A DNA stretch of 64,000 nt from Marinobacter salinisoli. GTDB lineage: Bacteria > Pseudomonadota > Gammaproteobacteria > Pseudomonadales > Oleiphilaceae. The notes under the pieces are model-generated. The model was not told the DNA's origin, did no database searches, and saw only the letters and a program-made list of their open reading frames with translations. Position numbers and translations under genes: made by a program. The stretch lies in assembly GCF_017301335.1 (NCBI RefSeq), contig NZ_CP071247.1, positions 2,418,001 to 2,482,000 on the forward strand, in the 5' to 3' direction. Every line of letters begins with the position of its first letter. The stretch's first letter is position 1. Below are positions 1-9,610 of this stretch, in pieces.

Positions 1-1
1 G

Positions 2-535
2 AGGGAAGGCGTGCCTCGTACGGCCGAGGCCTTTGAGCGAATGTTTAATCATCATCGCGGGGATTTCATCCCGGCCCTGGAAGAGGCAGACACCCACCTG
101 TATCAGGCCATGAGTGGTTATCAAAAGGTGGCCAAGCAGCTGAAAGGCAAGATTAATCTGGCGCTGGCCAATAGCATGGCCGACCTCAAGTTTCAGCTGC
201 AGCACCTTGTCTATCCCGGATTTTTGGTCGCCACTCCGCCGGAATGGCTCGCTGAATACGGTCGGTATTTCGAGGCGGCGCTGATTCGGATGGAGAAAAT
301 GCCGCGGGAAATGGGACGTGAACGTGAGTTTTTGCACGCTATCGAGCCACTATGGTCCCGCTATGCCAGCAAGCTCGCGGCGCAGGAGCGACAGGGCATC
401 CGTGATCCGGCCTTGGTGTTGTATCGGTGGATGCTGGAGGAATTCCGGGTATCGTTCTTTGCCCAGCAGCTGGGAACAAAGATGACGGTGTCGGTCAAAC
501 GCCTCGATAAGCAGTGGCAATTAACCCGGGTGTAA
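2..535 (+). CDS. hrpA: ATP-dependent RNA helicase HrpA, C-terminal fragment
   Basis: The reading frame is open from the window edge, so only the last 177 residues are present; the helicase core lies outside. The visible part matches the C-terminal DUF3418 region of HrpA: a YPGFL stretch followed by a YGRYFEA segment, a WMLEEFRVSFFAQ helix, and the near-terminal VSVKRLDKQW motif found at the end of HrpA proteins. HrpA is a DEAH-box 3'-5' RNA helicase that acts on mRNA and stalled ribosomes in the cytoplasm. The GTG at 11 is not the real start. It ends at TAA and is followed by 133 nt before the next gene on the same strand. Identity is by recalled family motifs. Confidence 0.85.
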   Translation, partial: REGVPRTAEAFERMFNHHRGDFIPALEEADTHLYQAMSGYQKVAKQLKGKINLALANSMADLKFQLQHLVYPGFLVATPPEWLAEYGRYFEAALIRMEKMPREMGREREFLHAIEPLWSRYASKLAAQERQGIRDPALVLYRWMLEEFRVSFFAQQLGTKMTVSVKRLDKQWQLTRV

Positions 536-668
536 TCGCCCGGCAACGCCTTCGACCTTAGGCGTAGGCAGGGGGTGTTCCGCCGGGCAATCCATGGAGA
601 GTGTGTTAGTATTCTTGCCACTGTAAAACCCAAGCTTTCAGTTCCAATGACCATGACGTGGAGTAAGC

Positions 669-1790
669 GTGATTAAAGCCGTCATTAGCGGAACCGGTCT
701 TTATACACCGCCCGCATCGATTGATAACGACGAGCTGGTTGAGGCATTTAACCAGTACGTTGAACTGTTCAACTCAGAACATGCGGAAGAGATTGCCCGA
801 GGCGATCTGGAGCCTCTCCAGCCGTCCTCCTCGGCCTTTATTGAAAAGGCATCCGGCATAAAGCGCCGCCACGTTGTTGATCGGGAAGGAATCCTGGATC
901 CGAAGCGCATGGTCCCGTCTATTCCGGAGCGGAGCAATGACGAGCCGTCCGTACAGTGTGAAATGGCCGTGGCTGCCTGTAAGGAAGCGCTGGAACAGGC
1001 CGGCAAGACGGCGGGTGATGTGGATGCCGTCATCGTGGCCTGCTCAAACCTGCAGCGAGCCTACCCGGCCGTCGCCATTGAGGTGCAGCAGGCGCTGGGC
1101 ATTGACGGCTTTGCTTACGATATGAACGTTGCCTGCAGTTCGGCCACTTTCGGTCTGCAGGCCGCCGTCAATTCGGTCGAGAACGGCTCCGCCCGTGCTG
1201 TACTGGTTGTCAGCCCGGAGATTTGTTCCGGGCATCTGAATTTCCGTGACCGCGACAGTCACTTTATTTTCGGTGATGCCTGCACGGCCATTCTGGTGGA
1301 GCGCGAGGAAGATACGGCCGAAGGTGCGGGATTCGAAATTCTCGGCACGCGCCTGAAGACCCAGTTCTCCAACAATATCCGGAACAACTTCGGTTTCCTG
1401 AACCGGGCGGATGAATCCGGAATTGGACAACCGGACAAACTGTTTATCCAGCAAGGCCGCAAGGTGTTCAAGGAAGTATCACCGCTGGTAGCTGAAACCA
1501 TCCAGAAGCAGCTGGCGTCGCTGTCGTTGAGCCCAGATGACCTGCGCCGGATGTGGCTGCATCAGGCCAACCTGAATATGAACCAGTTGATTGCGCGCCG
1601 GGTTCTCGGGCGCGACGCCACGACCGACGAAGCTCCGGTCATTCTGGATGAATACGCCAATACCAGCTCCGCAGGGTCCATTATTGCCTTTCATAAATTC
1701 AAGGCGGACCTTGAGCACGGCGATATCGGCGTTATCTGCTCCTTCGGTGCCGGTTACTCCATCGGCAGCGTGGTCATTCGCCGCCGTTGA
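669..1790 (+). CDS. beta-ketoacyl-ACP synthase III-like enzyme
   Basis: A 373-residue thiolase-fold condensing enzyme of the FabH superfamily, longer than housekeeping FabH (about 317). The Cys-His-Asn triad is visible as Cys156 in VACSSATFG, His298 in WLHQANLN and Asn331 in YANTSSAGS. It starts at GTG with GGAG about 7 nt upstream. The length and sequence resemble the Pseudomonas enzyme that condenses octanoyl-CoA with malonyl-ACP, a shunt from beta-oxidation into fatty acid synthesis; that substrate is my inference. The insertion near residues 35-100 is typical of this longer subgroup. A thioesterase gene converges from the other strand with only 7 nt between the stops. Confidence 0.85.
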   Translation: MIKAVISGTGLYTPPASIDNDELVEAFNQYVELFNSEHAEEIARGDLEPLQPSSSAFIEKASGIKRRHVVDREGILDPKRMVPSIPERSNDEPSVQCEMAVAACKEALEQAGKTAGDVDAVIVACSNLQRAYPAVAIEVQQALGIDGFAYDMNVACSSATFGLQAAVNSVENGSARAVLVVSPEICSGHLNFRDRDSHFIFGDACTAILVEREEDTAEGAGFEILGTRLKTQFSNNIRNNFGFLNRADESGIGQPDKLFIQQGRKVFKEVSPLVAETIQKQLASLSLSPDDLRRMWLHQANLNMNQLIARRVLGRDATTDEAPVILDEYANTSSAGSIIAFHKFKADLEHGDIGVICSFGAGYSIGSVVIRRR

Positions 1791-1797
1791 ATAAGCT

Positions 1798-2205
1798 TCA
1801 GCCCGCTGCCAGTGCCCTAAGTGCGTCTGGCAGCGGCGCAGAGGCGCGTGCTGTTCGGTCAAACCACACCACCTTTGCGTCCCCCTCCGAATATATCTCG
1901 CCCGAATTCGCATCCCGGAGACGGTAATAGGTGTCAAGACTGGTATTTCCGGCCTTGCCCACGTATGTTTCCACCAAGAGAGTCGCGGGATGGCACAGTT
2001 CCTTCAGAAAGGTGGCGCTGGTCTTTATAATAACCGGACCAGTGGGTTCTTCCGGGCCGCCCAGTTGCAGGGAGTTGAACCAGGCAATCCGGGCTTCCTC
2101 AAATAATCGAAAATAGACGGTATTGTTGGCGTGGCCGTATGCGTCCATGTCGCCCCAACGCAGGGGAACCTCAAGCGTAGCGACCTTCTTGCCGGGAATT
2201 GTCAT
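1798..2205 (-). CDS. acyl-CoA thioesterase, 4HBT hotdog family
   Basis: A 135-residue hotdog-fold thioesterase of the YbgC/FadM type. The family signature is near the N-terminus: RWGDMDAYGHANN, with the catalytic Asp and the HxNN turn, then YFRLFEEARIAWF. It should hydrolyse acyl-CoA in the cytoplasm. The frame can be extended upstream by 36 residues, but that extension lacks family features. The ATG at 2205 has GAGAGG a few bases upstream, so I chose it. It is divergent from the MlaA-like gene (95 nt apart) and convergent with the KAS III-like gene. The exact substrate cannot be told. Confidence 0.85.
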   Translation of the reverse strand: MTIPGKKVATLEVPLRWGDMDAYGHANNTVYFRLFEEARIAWFNSLQLGGPEEPTGPVIIKTSATFLKELCHPATLLVETYVGKAGNTSLDTYYRLRDANSGEIYSEGDAKVVWFDRTARASAPLPDALRALAAG

Positions 2206-2300
2206 GGCTAACCTCTCGAATAGCTGATTGACGCCCGCCAGATAGCAGGCGCGGGTATTCTCAACGAATTGAGACCAACCAAACAACCCAAGAGTAACGA

Positions 2301-3086
2301 ATGAAACAAGCATTTCTGCGGCGTTGGAGTCTGCTGTCTGTCGCGTTGAGCGTCTGCGTGATGTTGGCTGCCACTCAGGCGAATGCTCAGCGGGTGGCCG
2401 AAACAGACACCGAAAAAGTGCTGGCCTATAACGCCACTGATCCCTATGAAAACTGGAACCGAAAGGTCTACCGGTTCAACGACACCCTTGATCGATGGTT
2501 TCTGAAGCCCGTGGCACAAACCTATCGCACGGTTACACCGGATTTCGTGGATCGCGGCATTACCAATTTCTTCGGCAACATTAACGAAGTGCGTAACTTC
2601 ATCAATAGCGTGCTGCAGCTCAAGGGTGAATCCGCCGTGGTGGCGGCCGGACGTTTCACTTACAACACGGTGTTCGGACTTGCAGGTTTCTTCGACGTCG
2701 CTACGGCCTTTGACCTGCCCGCGCGGCCTGAGGATTTCGGCCAGACACTCGGTTACTGGGGCGTGGGCTCCGGTCCTTACCTGGTGGTGCCCTTGCTGGG
2801 CCCGTCCACTCCGAGGCGATTGGGTGCATACGCCACGGATTTACTGGTGTTTCCTTCGTTATGGGACAACGTAGACAGTCCTGATAACTACTACGCTCGA
2901 AGTGTCCAGCTCATTGACCAGCGGGCGGACCTGATTCCTGCCGAGAGCTTTATCTCCGGTGATAGCTATACCTTCGTCCGGAACGCCTACCTTCAGCGCA
3001 GGGAATTCCTGATCAACGATGGCAAGGTGGTGGAAGATCCGTTCGCCAGCGGTGACGACGAAGACTTCATGCTGGAAGACTTCTAG
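2301..3086 (+). CDS. mlaA: MlaA/VacJ-family phospholipid-transport protein
   Basis: A 261-residue VacJ/MlaA protein. Known members sit in the outer membrane with OmpC/F porins and remove mislocalised phospholipids to the periplasmic MlaC. Seen: DPYENWNRKVYRFND near residue 47, the NEVRNFINSVLQ helix, an FGQTLGYWGVG-GPYLVVPLLGPS stretch, and an acidic tail. The N-terminus has a hydrophobic signal, but the only cysteine (C19, context LSVC) has Val at -1, a poor lipobox; a signal peptidase I site after ANA is more convincing. The protein may therefore be soluble rather than lipidated. The gene is followed 35 nt later by a patatin-like phospholipase. No mlaBCDEF is in the window. Confidence 0.88.
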   Translation: MKQAFLRRWSLLSVALSVCVMLAATQANAQRVAETDTEKVLAYNATDPYENWNRKVYRFNDTLDRWFLKPVAQTYRTVTPDFVDRGITNFFGNINEVRNFINSVLQLKGESAVVAAGRFTYNTVFGLAGFFDVATAFDLPARPEDFGQTLGYWGVGSGPYLVVPLLGPSTPRRLGAYATDLLVFPSLWDNVDSPDNYYARSVQLIDQRADLIPAESFISGDSYTFVRNAYLQRREFLINDGKVVEDPFASGDDEDFMLEDF

Positions 3087-3121
3087 CGTGTGTCTGACAT
3101 AATTGATGGAGGAGGGCTTCG

Positions 3122-4609
3122 GTGTTTAGAGATCCCAGGGTCAAAAAGTACAGAAAAATGCTGGCTGAAGCACCGAACTACGAGGCATGGAAGGCCGCCG
3201 CGCTGGAGCTCGATATCCTTGAGGGCAACGCCGACTGGAAAGAGGATTTCGCCTCTGATCTCTACCATTATGAGCTCGTTTACGATCGCCTCAGCCACCT
3301 GAAACAGTATCGTCAGCAGAACGATTTTCATCGCCTCAAGCGGGCTCTGAGAGAGGGCCTGCACCACGATTTGGGCAACCTCGGTAACCCTGCCCTGTAC
3401 CGCTGTTCAAGGGTGGGCACCAAACATTTGATTGAGGAGTACATTACCCAGGCCTGCGAAGCCCTCGATTTCCTCTGTGACCATCCCGTGCCGGACTTCC
3501 CGGCCGAAGAAAAATACCGGTTCTTCCGCGATACGCTCAAGAGTTACGGCCGGCCAACTCTGCTACTCAGTGGTGGCGCCACGTTGGGGATCTTTCATTT
3601 CGGCGTGATCAAGGCACTGTGGGAAAAAGGACTGCTACCCCAGGTGGTTGCCGGCTCCAGTATCGGCGCCATCATCGCCGGAATTCTGGGCGTGCACACC
3701 GACGCGGAAATACCCGAAATGCTGGTGCCTGAGACCCACGACCTCAGGGCCTGGAAATGGCGGGGCCTGCTGAGCGCGATGCGCGGCGACGGGCTGATGG
3801 ATCAGGAACAGCTGAAAAGCTGTCTGCGATCCAATATTGGTGAATATACCTTTGAGGAGGCTTTTGAGCGCACCGGACGTTCCATCAATATCAGTGTGTC
3901 GCCGATTCAGGCCAACCAGAAAGCGCGTCTGCTGTGCGGGTATACCTCTCCCTACCTGATGATCTGGAGTGCGGCTCTGGCCAGTGCGGCTGTGCCGGGC
4001 ATTTTCCCTCCCGTCACATTGATGAAAAAGGACATTCACGGGAACGTGTTGCCTTACATGCCAAGGCTCAAGTTTGTTGATGGGTCGGTGGTGAGTGATC
4101 TGCCAATCGAGCGTTTGATGCACCTCTACGATGTGAATTTCACCATCGTCAGCCAGACCAATCCCCATGTGGTGCCCTTCCTGAGCGGCCAGTCCGTCGA
4201 AGACAAGCTCTCGCTTTCCAGCCTTCCCATGCACTTGTTCAAATCGGAGATTCAGTTCCATGGGCAGGGTGTGTTCGATTATTTGCGCAAGCGCTTGAAA
4301 CCCGAACTCTTCAGACAGGTGTCCGGCCAGTTCTATACCATGATGGCGCAGAAGTATTCGGGGGACGTTACGATCGCGCCGTCTTATTCGTTCCGGGACT
4401 TTCGCCGGATGCTGTCCAACCCGGAACCCGAGTACGTCCGGGAGATGATTCTGGCCGGTGAGCGGGCGACCTGGCCGATGATATCCATGATCCGTTCCCA
4501 TGCGCGCATTTCCAAGACGCTGGAGCGGTGTGTGGCACGCCTGAAACGCCAGGAAAGCCGCGGCGGCGAGCTCCGCCTGGTCAGCAACACGGATTCGGGT
4601 AAAGCCTGA
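3122..4609 (+). CDS. patatin-like phospholipase with N-terminal DUF3336
   Basis: A 495-residue protein with two parts: residues 1-135 resemble the DUF3336 segment found in front of patatins such as yeast triacylglycerol lipases, and residues about 140-340 are the patatin domain. The oxyanion loop is SGGATLGIFH, the nucleophile elbow is GSSIG with Ser180, and the dyad Asp320 lies in VDGSVVSDLP. It is expected to be a serine acyl hydrolase acting on phospholipid or neutral lipid; no signal peptide is seen. It starts at GTG preceded by a strong GGAGGAGGG. Position 35 nt behind the MlaA-like gene suggests joint transcription and a role in membrane or storage lipid turnover. Confidence 0.85.
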   Translation: MFRDPRVKKYRKMLAEAPNYEAWKAAALELDILEGNADWKEDFASDLYHYELVYDRLSHLKQYRQQNDFHRLKRALREGLHHDLGNLGNPALYRCSRVGTKHLIEEYITQACEALDFLCDHPVPDFPAEEKYRFFRDTLKSYGRPTLLLSGGATLGIFHFGVIKALWEKGLLPQVVAGSSIGAIIAGILGVHTDAEIPEMLVPETHDLRAWKWRGLLSAMRGDGLMDQEQLKSCLRSNIGEYTFEEAFERTGRSINISVSPIQANQKARLLCGYTSPYLMIWSAALASAAVPGIFPPVTLMKKDIHGNVLPYMPRLKFVDGSVVSDLPIERLMHLYDVNFTIVSQTNPHVVPFLSGQSVEDKLSLSSLPMHLFKSEIQFHGQGVFDYLRKRLKPELFRQVSGQFYTMMAQKYSGDVTIAPSYSFRDFRRMLSNPEPEYVREMILAGERATWPMISMIRSHARISKTLERCVARLKRQESRGGELRLVSNTDSGKA

Positions 4610-4707
4610 GATGACAGCCCCTTGGCGGCAACGTTATGATACCGCGTGAGTAAGAAAGGGCGCGTCACGAAGCGATTCCCGACGCCTGAGCACCAGACTG
4701 GATACCC

Positions 4708-6411
4708 ATGTACTACGACTTTTTCGGTTTTCGGGAACCTCCGTTTTCTATTGCACCCGACCCCAGATACCTGTACCTGAGCGAGCGCCATAAAGAGGCG
4801 CTGGCCCATCTCATGTATGGCGTCAAAGGGCAGGGCGGCTTCATTGTTATCACCGGTGAGGTGGGTACTGGAAAAACCACCATATCCCGCTGCTTTATCG
4901 AAAATGCGCCCGATTACGTGGACATCGCGCTGATCCTGAATCCCCGGTTGTCCGCCCGGGAGCTTTTGTCTTCCATCTGCAGCGAAATGGAAATTCCCCA
5001 TCGATCGGACGCCAGCGTCAAGATCATGGTGGATCTCATCAATACAAATCTTCTCGAAGCGCACGCAGCGGGGAGACACAAGGTACTTCTCATCGATGAG
5101 GCCCAGAATCTGTCGGCGGACGTGCTGGAACAACTTCGCCTCCTGACCAACCTTGAGACGGCCGAGAAGAAGCTGCTCCAGATAGTGTTACTGGGTCAGC
5201 CCGAGCTTCAGCAAATTCTCGGTATGCCCGAGCTGAGACAGTTGAATCAGCGAGTCACAGCCCGTTATCACCTGGATGCCATCGGCAAAGCCGAACTGCA
5301 TAGCTACTTGCGTTACCGGCTTGGGGTGGCAGGTGTTCGCGGTGACGTGTTCTCTCCCAGGGCGGTTAGTCGGCTGTATCAGGAGAGCTCGGGGATTCCA
5401 CGCCTGATCAACCTGATCAGTGATCGCGCACTGCTGGGGGCCTACGCAGAGGGTGAACACGAGATTACTGCCGCTCATATTCGTCAGGCCGCGAGAGAGG
5501 TTCGGGGAAACTGGGGCTCGCAGTCAAGTGGAGTGAACCCGTCGCGATCAGGCTTGCCGCGCTACCTGATGCTGGCGGCCATGGTATTGCTGCTGGTGAT
5601 TGGCGGCGCCTGGTGGTATGAGGAGTCAACAATGCCGGAACCGGCCGCGCTGCAGGAGCTTGCCGAAGACGTGCTGCTGGGTGGCACGATCGAGCGGCCT
5701 GCCGACGAGAACCCGGTGCAAAAGACAGTGTCGGGTTCGCAGCCTCCGGGTGCGGTGCGTCCCGCCAGTGACTCCCAGCGGGCGATGTTTGAGTTCAATG
5801 CCGATGCCCTTGCGTTGTCTGAAGGGTATCGTTTTCTGTTCCAGGTCTGGGGGCGGAAATATCAACCTGACCAATTCCCGAATGCTTGCGAGTTTGCGCT
5901 TAGCGAAGCATTGGGCTGTCTGGAGCGGCAGGGTACCCGCCGCAGTCTCGAGTTTCTTGACCGGCCCGCCTTGCTTGAGCTTCAGGAGGAATCCGGACAG
6001 CGTCGTTACCTCGTGCTGGAAACGCTGATTGGTGATGTTGCCGAAATTCGTACCCGAGCCGGCACCCGGAAAGTGTCGTTTGCCAGTATCGAACCTTACT
6101 GGTTTGGTTCGTACAAGGTACTGTGGAGCCGTCCGTCGTTTATGGATGACAGGGGTGATGGTGCACGACGTGGTGAACAGCTTTGGCTTGGCGCCCGGAT
6201 GATGGAGCTGGCCGACAAATACAGTTCATCGATCTCTGAAAATGCGCGAGTCAAGCGGATGAACACAGAAGAACAGGTTCGTTGGTATCAAAATATCAAG
6301 GGCCTCAGCGTGGACGGAATCGCCGGCGCCATGACCATTATCCAGATCAACAACGACCTCGGAGCGGCTCTGCCAAGATTGGTTCCCAAGGCGCGTTCTG
6401 GCAAGGGGTGA
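4708..6411 (+). CDS. gspA: GspA/ExeA-type ATPase of type II secretion
   Basis: A 567-residue protein starting MYYDFFGFREPPFS, typical of ExeA/GspA. The AAA+ domain (about 1-270) has Walker A GEVGTGKTT at 50-58 and Walker B VLLIDEAQ near 126-133. One membrane segment lies near 286-304, followed by a periplasmic region ending in a peptidoglycan-binding domain (VRWYQNIKGLSVDGIAG, near 530-547). In Aeromonas, ExeA with ExeB binds peptidoglycan and helps the secretin GspD assemble. The gspB gene starts 3 nt after its stop, so they form one operon. No other gsp gene is in the window. The upstream gap (4610-4707) probably holds the promoter, not clearly recognised. Confidence 0.87.
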   Translation: MYYDFFGFREPPFSIAPDPRYLYLSERHKEALAHLMYGVKGQGGFIVITGEVGTGKTTISRCFIENAPDYVDIALILNPRLSARELLSSICSEMEIPHRSDASVKIMVDLINTNLLEAHAAGRHKVLLIDEAQNLSADVLEQLRLLTNLETAEKKLLQIVLLGQPELQQILGMPELRQLNQRVTARYHLDAIGKAELHSYLRYRLGVAGVRGDVFSPRAVSRLYQESSGIPRLINLISDRALLGAYAEGEHEITAAHIRQAAREVRGNWGSQSSGVNPSRSGLPRYLMLAAMVLLLVIGGAWWYEESTMPEPAALQELAEDVLLGGTIERPADENPVQKTVSGSQPPGAVRPASDSQRAMFEFNADALALSEGYRFLFQVWGRKYQPDQFPNACEFALSEALGCLERQGTRRSLEFLDRPALLELQEESGQRRYLVLETLIGDVAEIRTRAGTRKVSFASIEPYWFGSYKVLWSRPSFMDDRGDGARRGEQLWLGARMMELADKYSSSISENARVKRMNTEEQVRWYQNIKGLSVDGIAGAMTIIQINNDLGAALPRLVPKARSGKG

Positions 6412-6414
6412 CGG

Positions 6415-7164
6415 ATGTCGTACATACTCGATGCTCTTCGAAAATCCGAAACAGAGCGGCGCCAGGGCAAGGTGCCGGACCTTGGACAGCAGGTTCAGCT
6501 GATTCACAAGCCCAAGAAGAAGGGCGTGTCTCCCGTTGTCTGGCTGAGCCTTGCGTTGATGATCAACGCAGGAATTCTGGCTGCAGTATTCTGGCCCCGG
6601 CCTGAATCTTCCATGTCCAGTGCCACGCGGTCTGAAACTGCTGCTGAGGATTCATCGCACGTCCGCCCAGAGCCGGCGAAGGCTGCGCCGCAGACTCCTG
6701 CATCACCAACCGATTCGCCCGATCGGATCCTGCCCGAAGACGAGGCCGCCCGCGACCAGGCAGCCTTCGAGGACCCAGAGGCTATGGCCGGGCTTCCGGG
6801 CGAGGTCTCCGCGCCTTTGGCGTTGGCCGAGCCGCAGGAGCGCCCGGTCATTATCGTGCCATCTGCCCAGCCCGAGCGCCGGGCCGAGCCCACTCAGGAA
6901 GTCGATGCCGGTGGCCGAGTGCCGCACCTGGTCGAGCTTCCCTTGTCTTTCCAGCGGAGTGTCCCGAATTTGACGTTTAACAGCCACATTTACTCCTCCG
7001 ATCCCTTTGCCAGCAGGGTGATGATCAACAGTCAGTACCTTCGCCGGGGGGATGTATTCTCTGGTCTCACCGTCGAGGACATCACCGAAGAGGGTGTTAT
7101 TTTCAGCAAGCAGGGTCAGCGCTTCCGGGTTGGGATCGTTCGCGACTGGGTGAGCCCTCGCTGA
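6415..7164 (+). CDS. gspB: GspB-type general secretion protein
   Basis: A 249-residue partner of GspA. It opens with MSYILDALRKSETER, the hallmark N-terminus of GspB/ExeB. A single membrane segment lies near residues 38-60, then comes a Pro/Glu/Ala-rich linker, and a C-terminal T2SSB domain beginning at VPHLVELP with FNSHIYSSDP and INSQYLRRGD. The C-terminal part is periplasmic by family precedent and contacts the secretin. Its stop codon overlaps the start of dinG by one base (TGATG), implying translational coupling. Confidence 0.88.
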   Translation: MSYILDALRKSETERRQGKVPDLGQQVQLIHKPKKKGVSPVVWLSLALMINAGILAAVFWPRPESSMSSATRSETAAEDSSHVRPEPAKAAPQTPASPTDSPDRILPEDEAARDQAAFEDPEAMAGLPGEVSAPLALAEPQERPVIIVPSAQPERRAEPTQEVDAGGRVPHLVELPLSFQRSVPNLTFNSHIYSSDPFASRVMINSQYLRRGDVFSGLTVEDITEEGVIFSKQGQRFRVGIVRDWVSPR

Positions 7165-9365
7165 TGGCTCTGACAGACGCAACCAAACAGGAAATACAGC
7201 AGGGGTACAGGGACTTACTTTCAGGCAAAGACATCCGTGCAAGGTACGGGCAGCGGTTGATGATCGCCGAAATCGCCCGTTACATGGGGGCAATTACCGA
7301 TAACGACGGCCAACGAACCTCGCCGCCGTCCGCCTGCGTGGTTGAAGCCGGCACCGGAACGGGTAAGACCCTAGCCTATCTGATTGCTGCCGTCCCGGTG
7401 GCGAAAGCCCTGGGCAAGACGCTGGTGATTTCCACAGCCACCGTTGCGCTGCAGGATCAGATCGTTCTCAAGGACCTTCCGGACCTGAAAAAACACACCA
7501 ACCTGCAGTTCTCCTGGACTCTGGCCAAGGGGCGGGGCCGGTATCTGTGCCTGTCGAGGCTTGAGAGCCGCTTGCAGGATGAAGGACATGGTGACAGCGA
7601 CACCATGCCGCTGTTCCTGCTCGACGACCAACCGTCAGACGAAGTGGGGTCCAAGGCGTTTTTCGAACAGATGCTGGCCAGCTATGGCTCAAGGGAATGG
7701 GACGGTGACCGTGATCATTGGCCCGAACAGATTCCGGATGATGTCTGGCGGCAGGTAACGACGGATCACAGGCAATGCACCAATCGTCACTGCAGCTACT
7801 TTGACAGCTGCGCGTTTTTTGATGCCCGAAAGGGGCTCGATGAGGCGGACGTGGTTGTGGCCAACCACGACCTCGTACTGGCGGATCTCGCTCTGGGGGG
7901 TGGTGCCATTCTTCCGGAGCCTGAAAACGCATTGTATGTGTTCGACGAAGGCCACCACCTGCCTGACAAAGCGCTGAATCACTTCGCGGCGTCGGTCGGT
8001 TTGAATTCCGCAAAACAGTGGCTGAAGCAGTTGTCGCAGGCGCTATCTACCATGCAGCCCTACCTGCCGGCTGGCGCCCAGGCCACCAAAACCCTGGGCA
8101 AAATCAGCACTGCGTCGCGCGATCTGGATCTCGTGCTGGGCCGGGTTTATGAGCAGATGGAGCAGAACACCGCCTGGGATTTCAATGACGAACGCAAAAC
8201 CGCCCAGTGGCGGTTCGCCCATGGCGAGTTGCCTGAATTGCTGGCGAACCTGGCGAAAGAAACGCGCATCGCATCCGCCACGCTATGTCGGCATTTGGGG
8301 TCTCTGGTGGATGATCTTCAGGGGGCCTTTGACGAGCGCAAGGAAAGTGATATCGATCGCGACACCGCTGAAGCGTGGTATCCGGTGATCGGGGCGTTCC
8401 ACAGCCGGGCTGAGGATCAGCTGCGTCTCTGGGTGGCATGGTCTGATACTGCGGACCGACGCACGATGTCGGCCAACGCAGATGAGGATTCCGTCGACGG
8501 CGAGGCCGCAGCGCGAGGCAAGACGAGAACCAGCCCCGCGCCTGCGCGCTGGGCAGTTAAGCAGCGCTGGGACCACGCCGAAGACATCACTTTGTTCAGT
8601 TCTCCGGTACTGGCCGACAATCTGCTGTACACGCGCCTTTGGTCGCGCGCATATGGCGCGGTTCTGACCAGCGCGACCTTAACGGCTCTGGGGCGATTCG
8701 ATCGGCTGAAGATTCGAGCAGGCCTGCCGGAGGACAGCCGCTTTCTGAACGTTCCCAGCTCGTTCCGGTACGCCGATATGGCGACGGTTGAGATTCCTGC
8801 CATGTCGTCCATGCCCACGGATGACAAGTTCACCGAGGAGCTGACGCAGCGACTGCCCGATCTGTGGGCGGGTGAAAAGGCAACCCTGGTGCTTTTTACG
8901 GCCCGCCGGCAAATGCAGCTGGTGCGGGATGCCCTCGAACCGGATTACCCGGGGCTGATCATTACTCAGGACGATAAGGCGAAAGGAGAGGTTCTGCGGG
9001 AGCATTGCGCCCGCGTGGATGCGGGCAAGCCGAGCGTTCTCTTCGGTGTTGCGAGTTTTGCCGAGGGTATCGATTTGCCCGGCAAGTACCTGCACCACGT
9101 GGTGATTACCCGATTGCCGTTCTCGGTACCGGACGATCCCATTGAAGCGAGCCTTGCGGAGTGGGTGACTCAGCGTGGTGGCAACCCGTTTATGGAAATC
9201 ACCGTTCCGGAAGCCTCGATAAAGCTGGTTCAGGCCGTTGGCCGGTTGCTCCGGACCGAGCAGGATACCGGCCGGGTTACCATTCTGGACCGCCGGATCA
9301 TCACGCGTCGTTACGGGCAACTCTTGCTGGATGCCCTGCCTCCGTTTCGCCGGATTATCGACTAG
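7164..9365 (+). CDS. dinG: ATP-dependent DNA helicase DinG
   Basis: A 733-residue superfamily 2 Fe-S helicase of the DinG/XPD group, a 5'-3' enzyme that unwinds D-loops, R-loops and DNA-RNA hybrids. Walker A EAGTGTGKT is near 61-69. Four cluster cysteines are visible at 129 (RYLCLS), 205, 210 and 216 (QCTNRHCSYFDSC). The DEAH-type box appears as VFDEGHHL. The C-terminal motif VI region reads QAVGRLLRTEQDTGRV. Length agrees with DinG (about 715). It overlaps gspB by one base; a secretion gene pair coupled to a repair helicase is unusual, though the three may only share a promoter. Confidence 0.9.
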   Translation: MALTDATKQEIQQGYRDLLSGKDIRARYGQRLMIAEIARYMGAITDNDGQRTSPPSACVVEAGTGTGKTLAYLIAAVPVAKALGKTLVISTATVALQDQIVLKDLPDLKKHTNLQFSWTLAKGRGRYLCLSRLESRLQDEGHGDSDTMPLFLLDDQPSDEVGSKAFFEQMLASYGSREWDGDRDHWPEQIPDDVWRQVTTDHRQCTNRHCSYFDSCAFFDARKGLDEADVVVANHDLVLADLALGGGAILPEPENALYVFDEGHHLPDKALNHFAASVGLNSAKQWLKQLSQALSTMQPYLPAGAQATKTLGKISTASRDLDLVLGRVYEQMEQNTAWDFNDERKTAQWRFAHGELPELLANLAKETRIASATLCRHLGSLVDDLQGAFDERKESDIDRDTAEAWYPVIGAFHSRAEDQLRLWVAWSDTADRRTMSANADEDSVDGEAAARGKTRTSPAPARWAVKQRWDHAEDITLFSSPVLADNLLYTRLWSRAYGAVLTSATLTALGRFDRLKIRAGLPEDSRFLNVPSSFRYADMATVEIPAMSSMPTDDKFTEELTQRLPDLWAGEKATLVLFTARRQMQLVRDALEPDYPGLIITQDDKAKGEVLREHCARVDAGKPSVLFGVASFAEGIDLPGKYLHHVVITRLPFSVPDDPIEASLAEWVTQRGGNPFMEITVPEASIKLVQAVGRLLRTEQDTGRVTILDRRIITRRYGQLLLDALPPFRRIID

Positions 9366-9379
9366 CGGCTATTGCTCAT

Positions 9380-9411
9380 AAAAAAAGAGCCATCCCAATC
9401 GGGTGGCTCTT
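9380..9411 (-). terminator. rho-independent terminator, stronger on the minus strand
   Basis: An inverted repeat of about 11 bp (left arm 9385-9396 with one bulged base, loop AATC, right arm 9401-9411). Read on the minus strand the stem is followed by seven U residues (9386 back to 9380), a good intrinsic terminator for the LuxR-type gene whose stop is about 200 nt away. Read on the plus strand, just behind dinG, the tail after the stem is not U-rich, so it would be weak there. Confidence 0.7.
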
Positions 9412-9610
9412 ATCAAAGGGGGCTCATTGGAACCCTAGCGTCGAAATAAAAGGAAACAAGAAATCTGAAGGCCTGAAGTTTCAGAATTCTCTGGTGAGGC
9501 TTTACCCCACCGTTGGGAGAATCATAGGGCGTAACCGGGCGTAGATGGATCGTCCAAAGGGCGTAGTGGCATTCAAAAAAACACACCAAACGTGATGGGC
9601 TTCACAAAAG

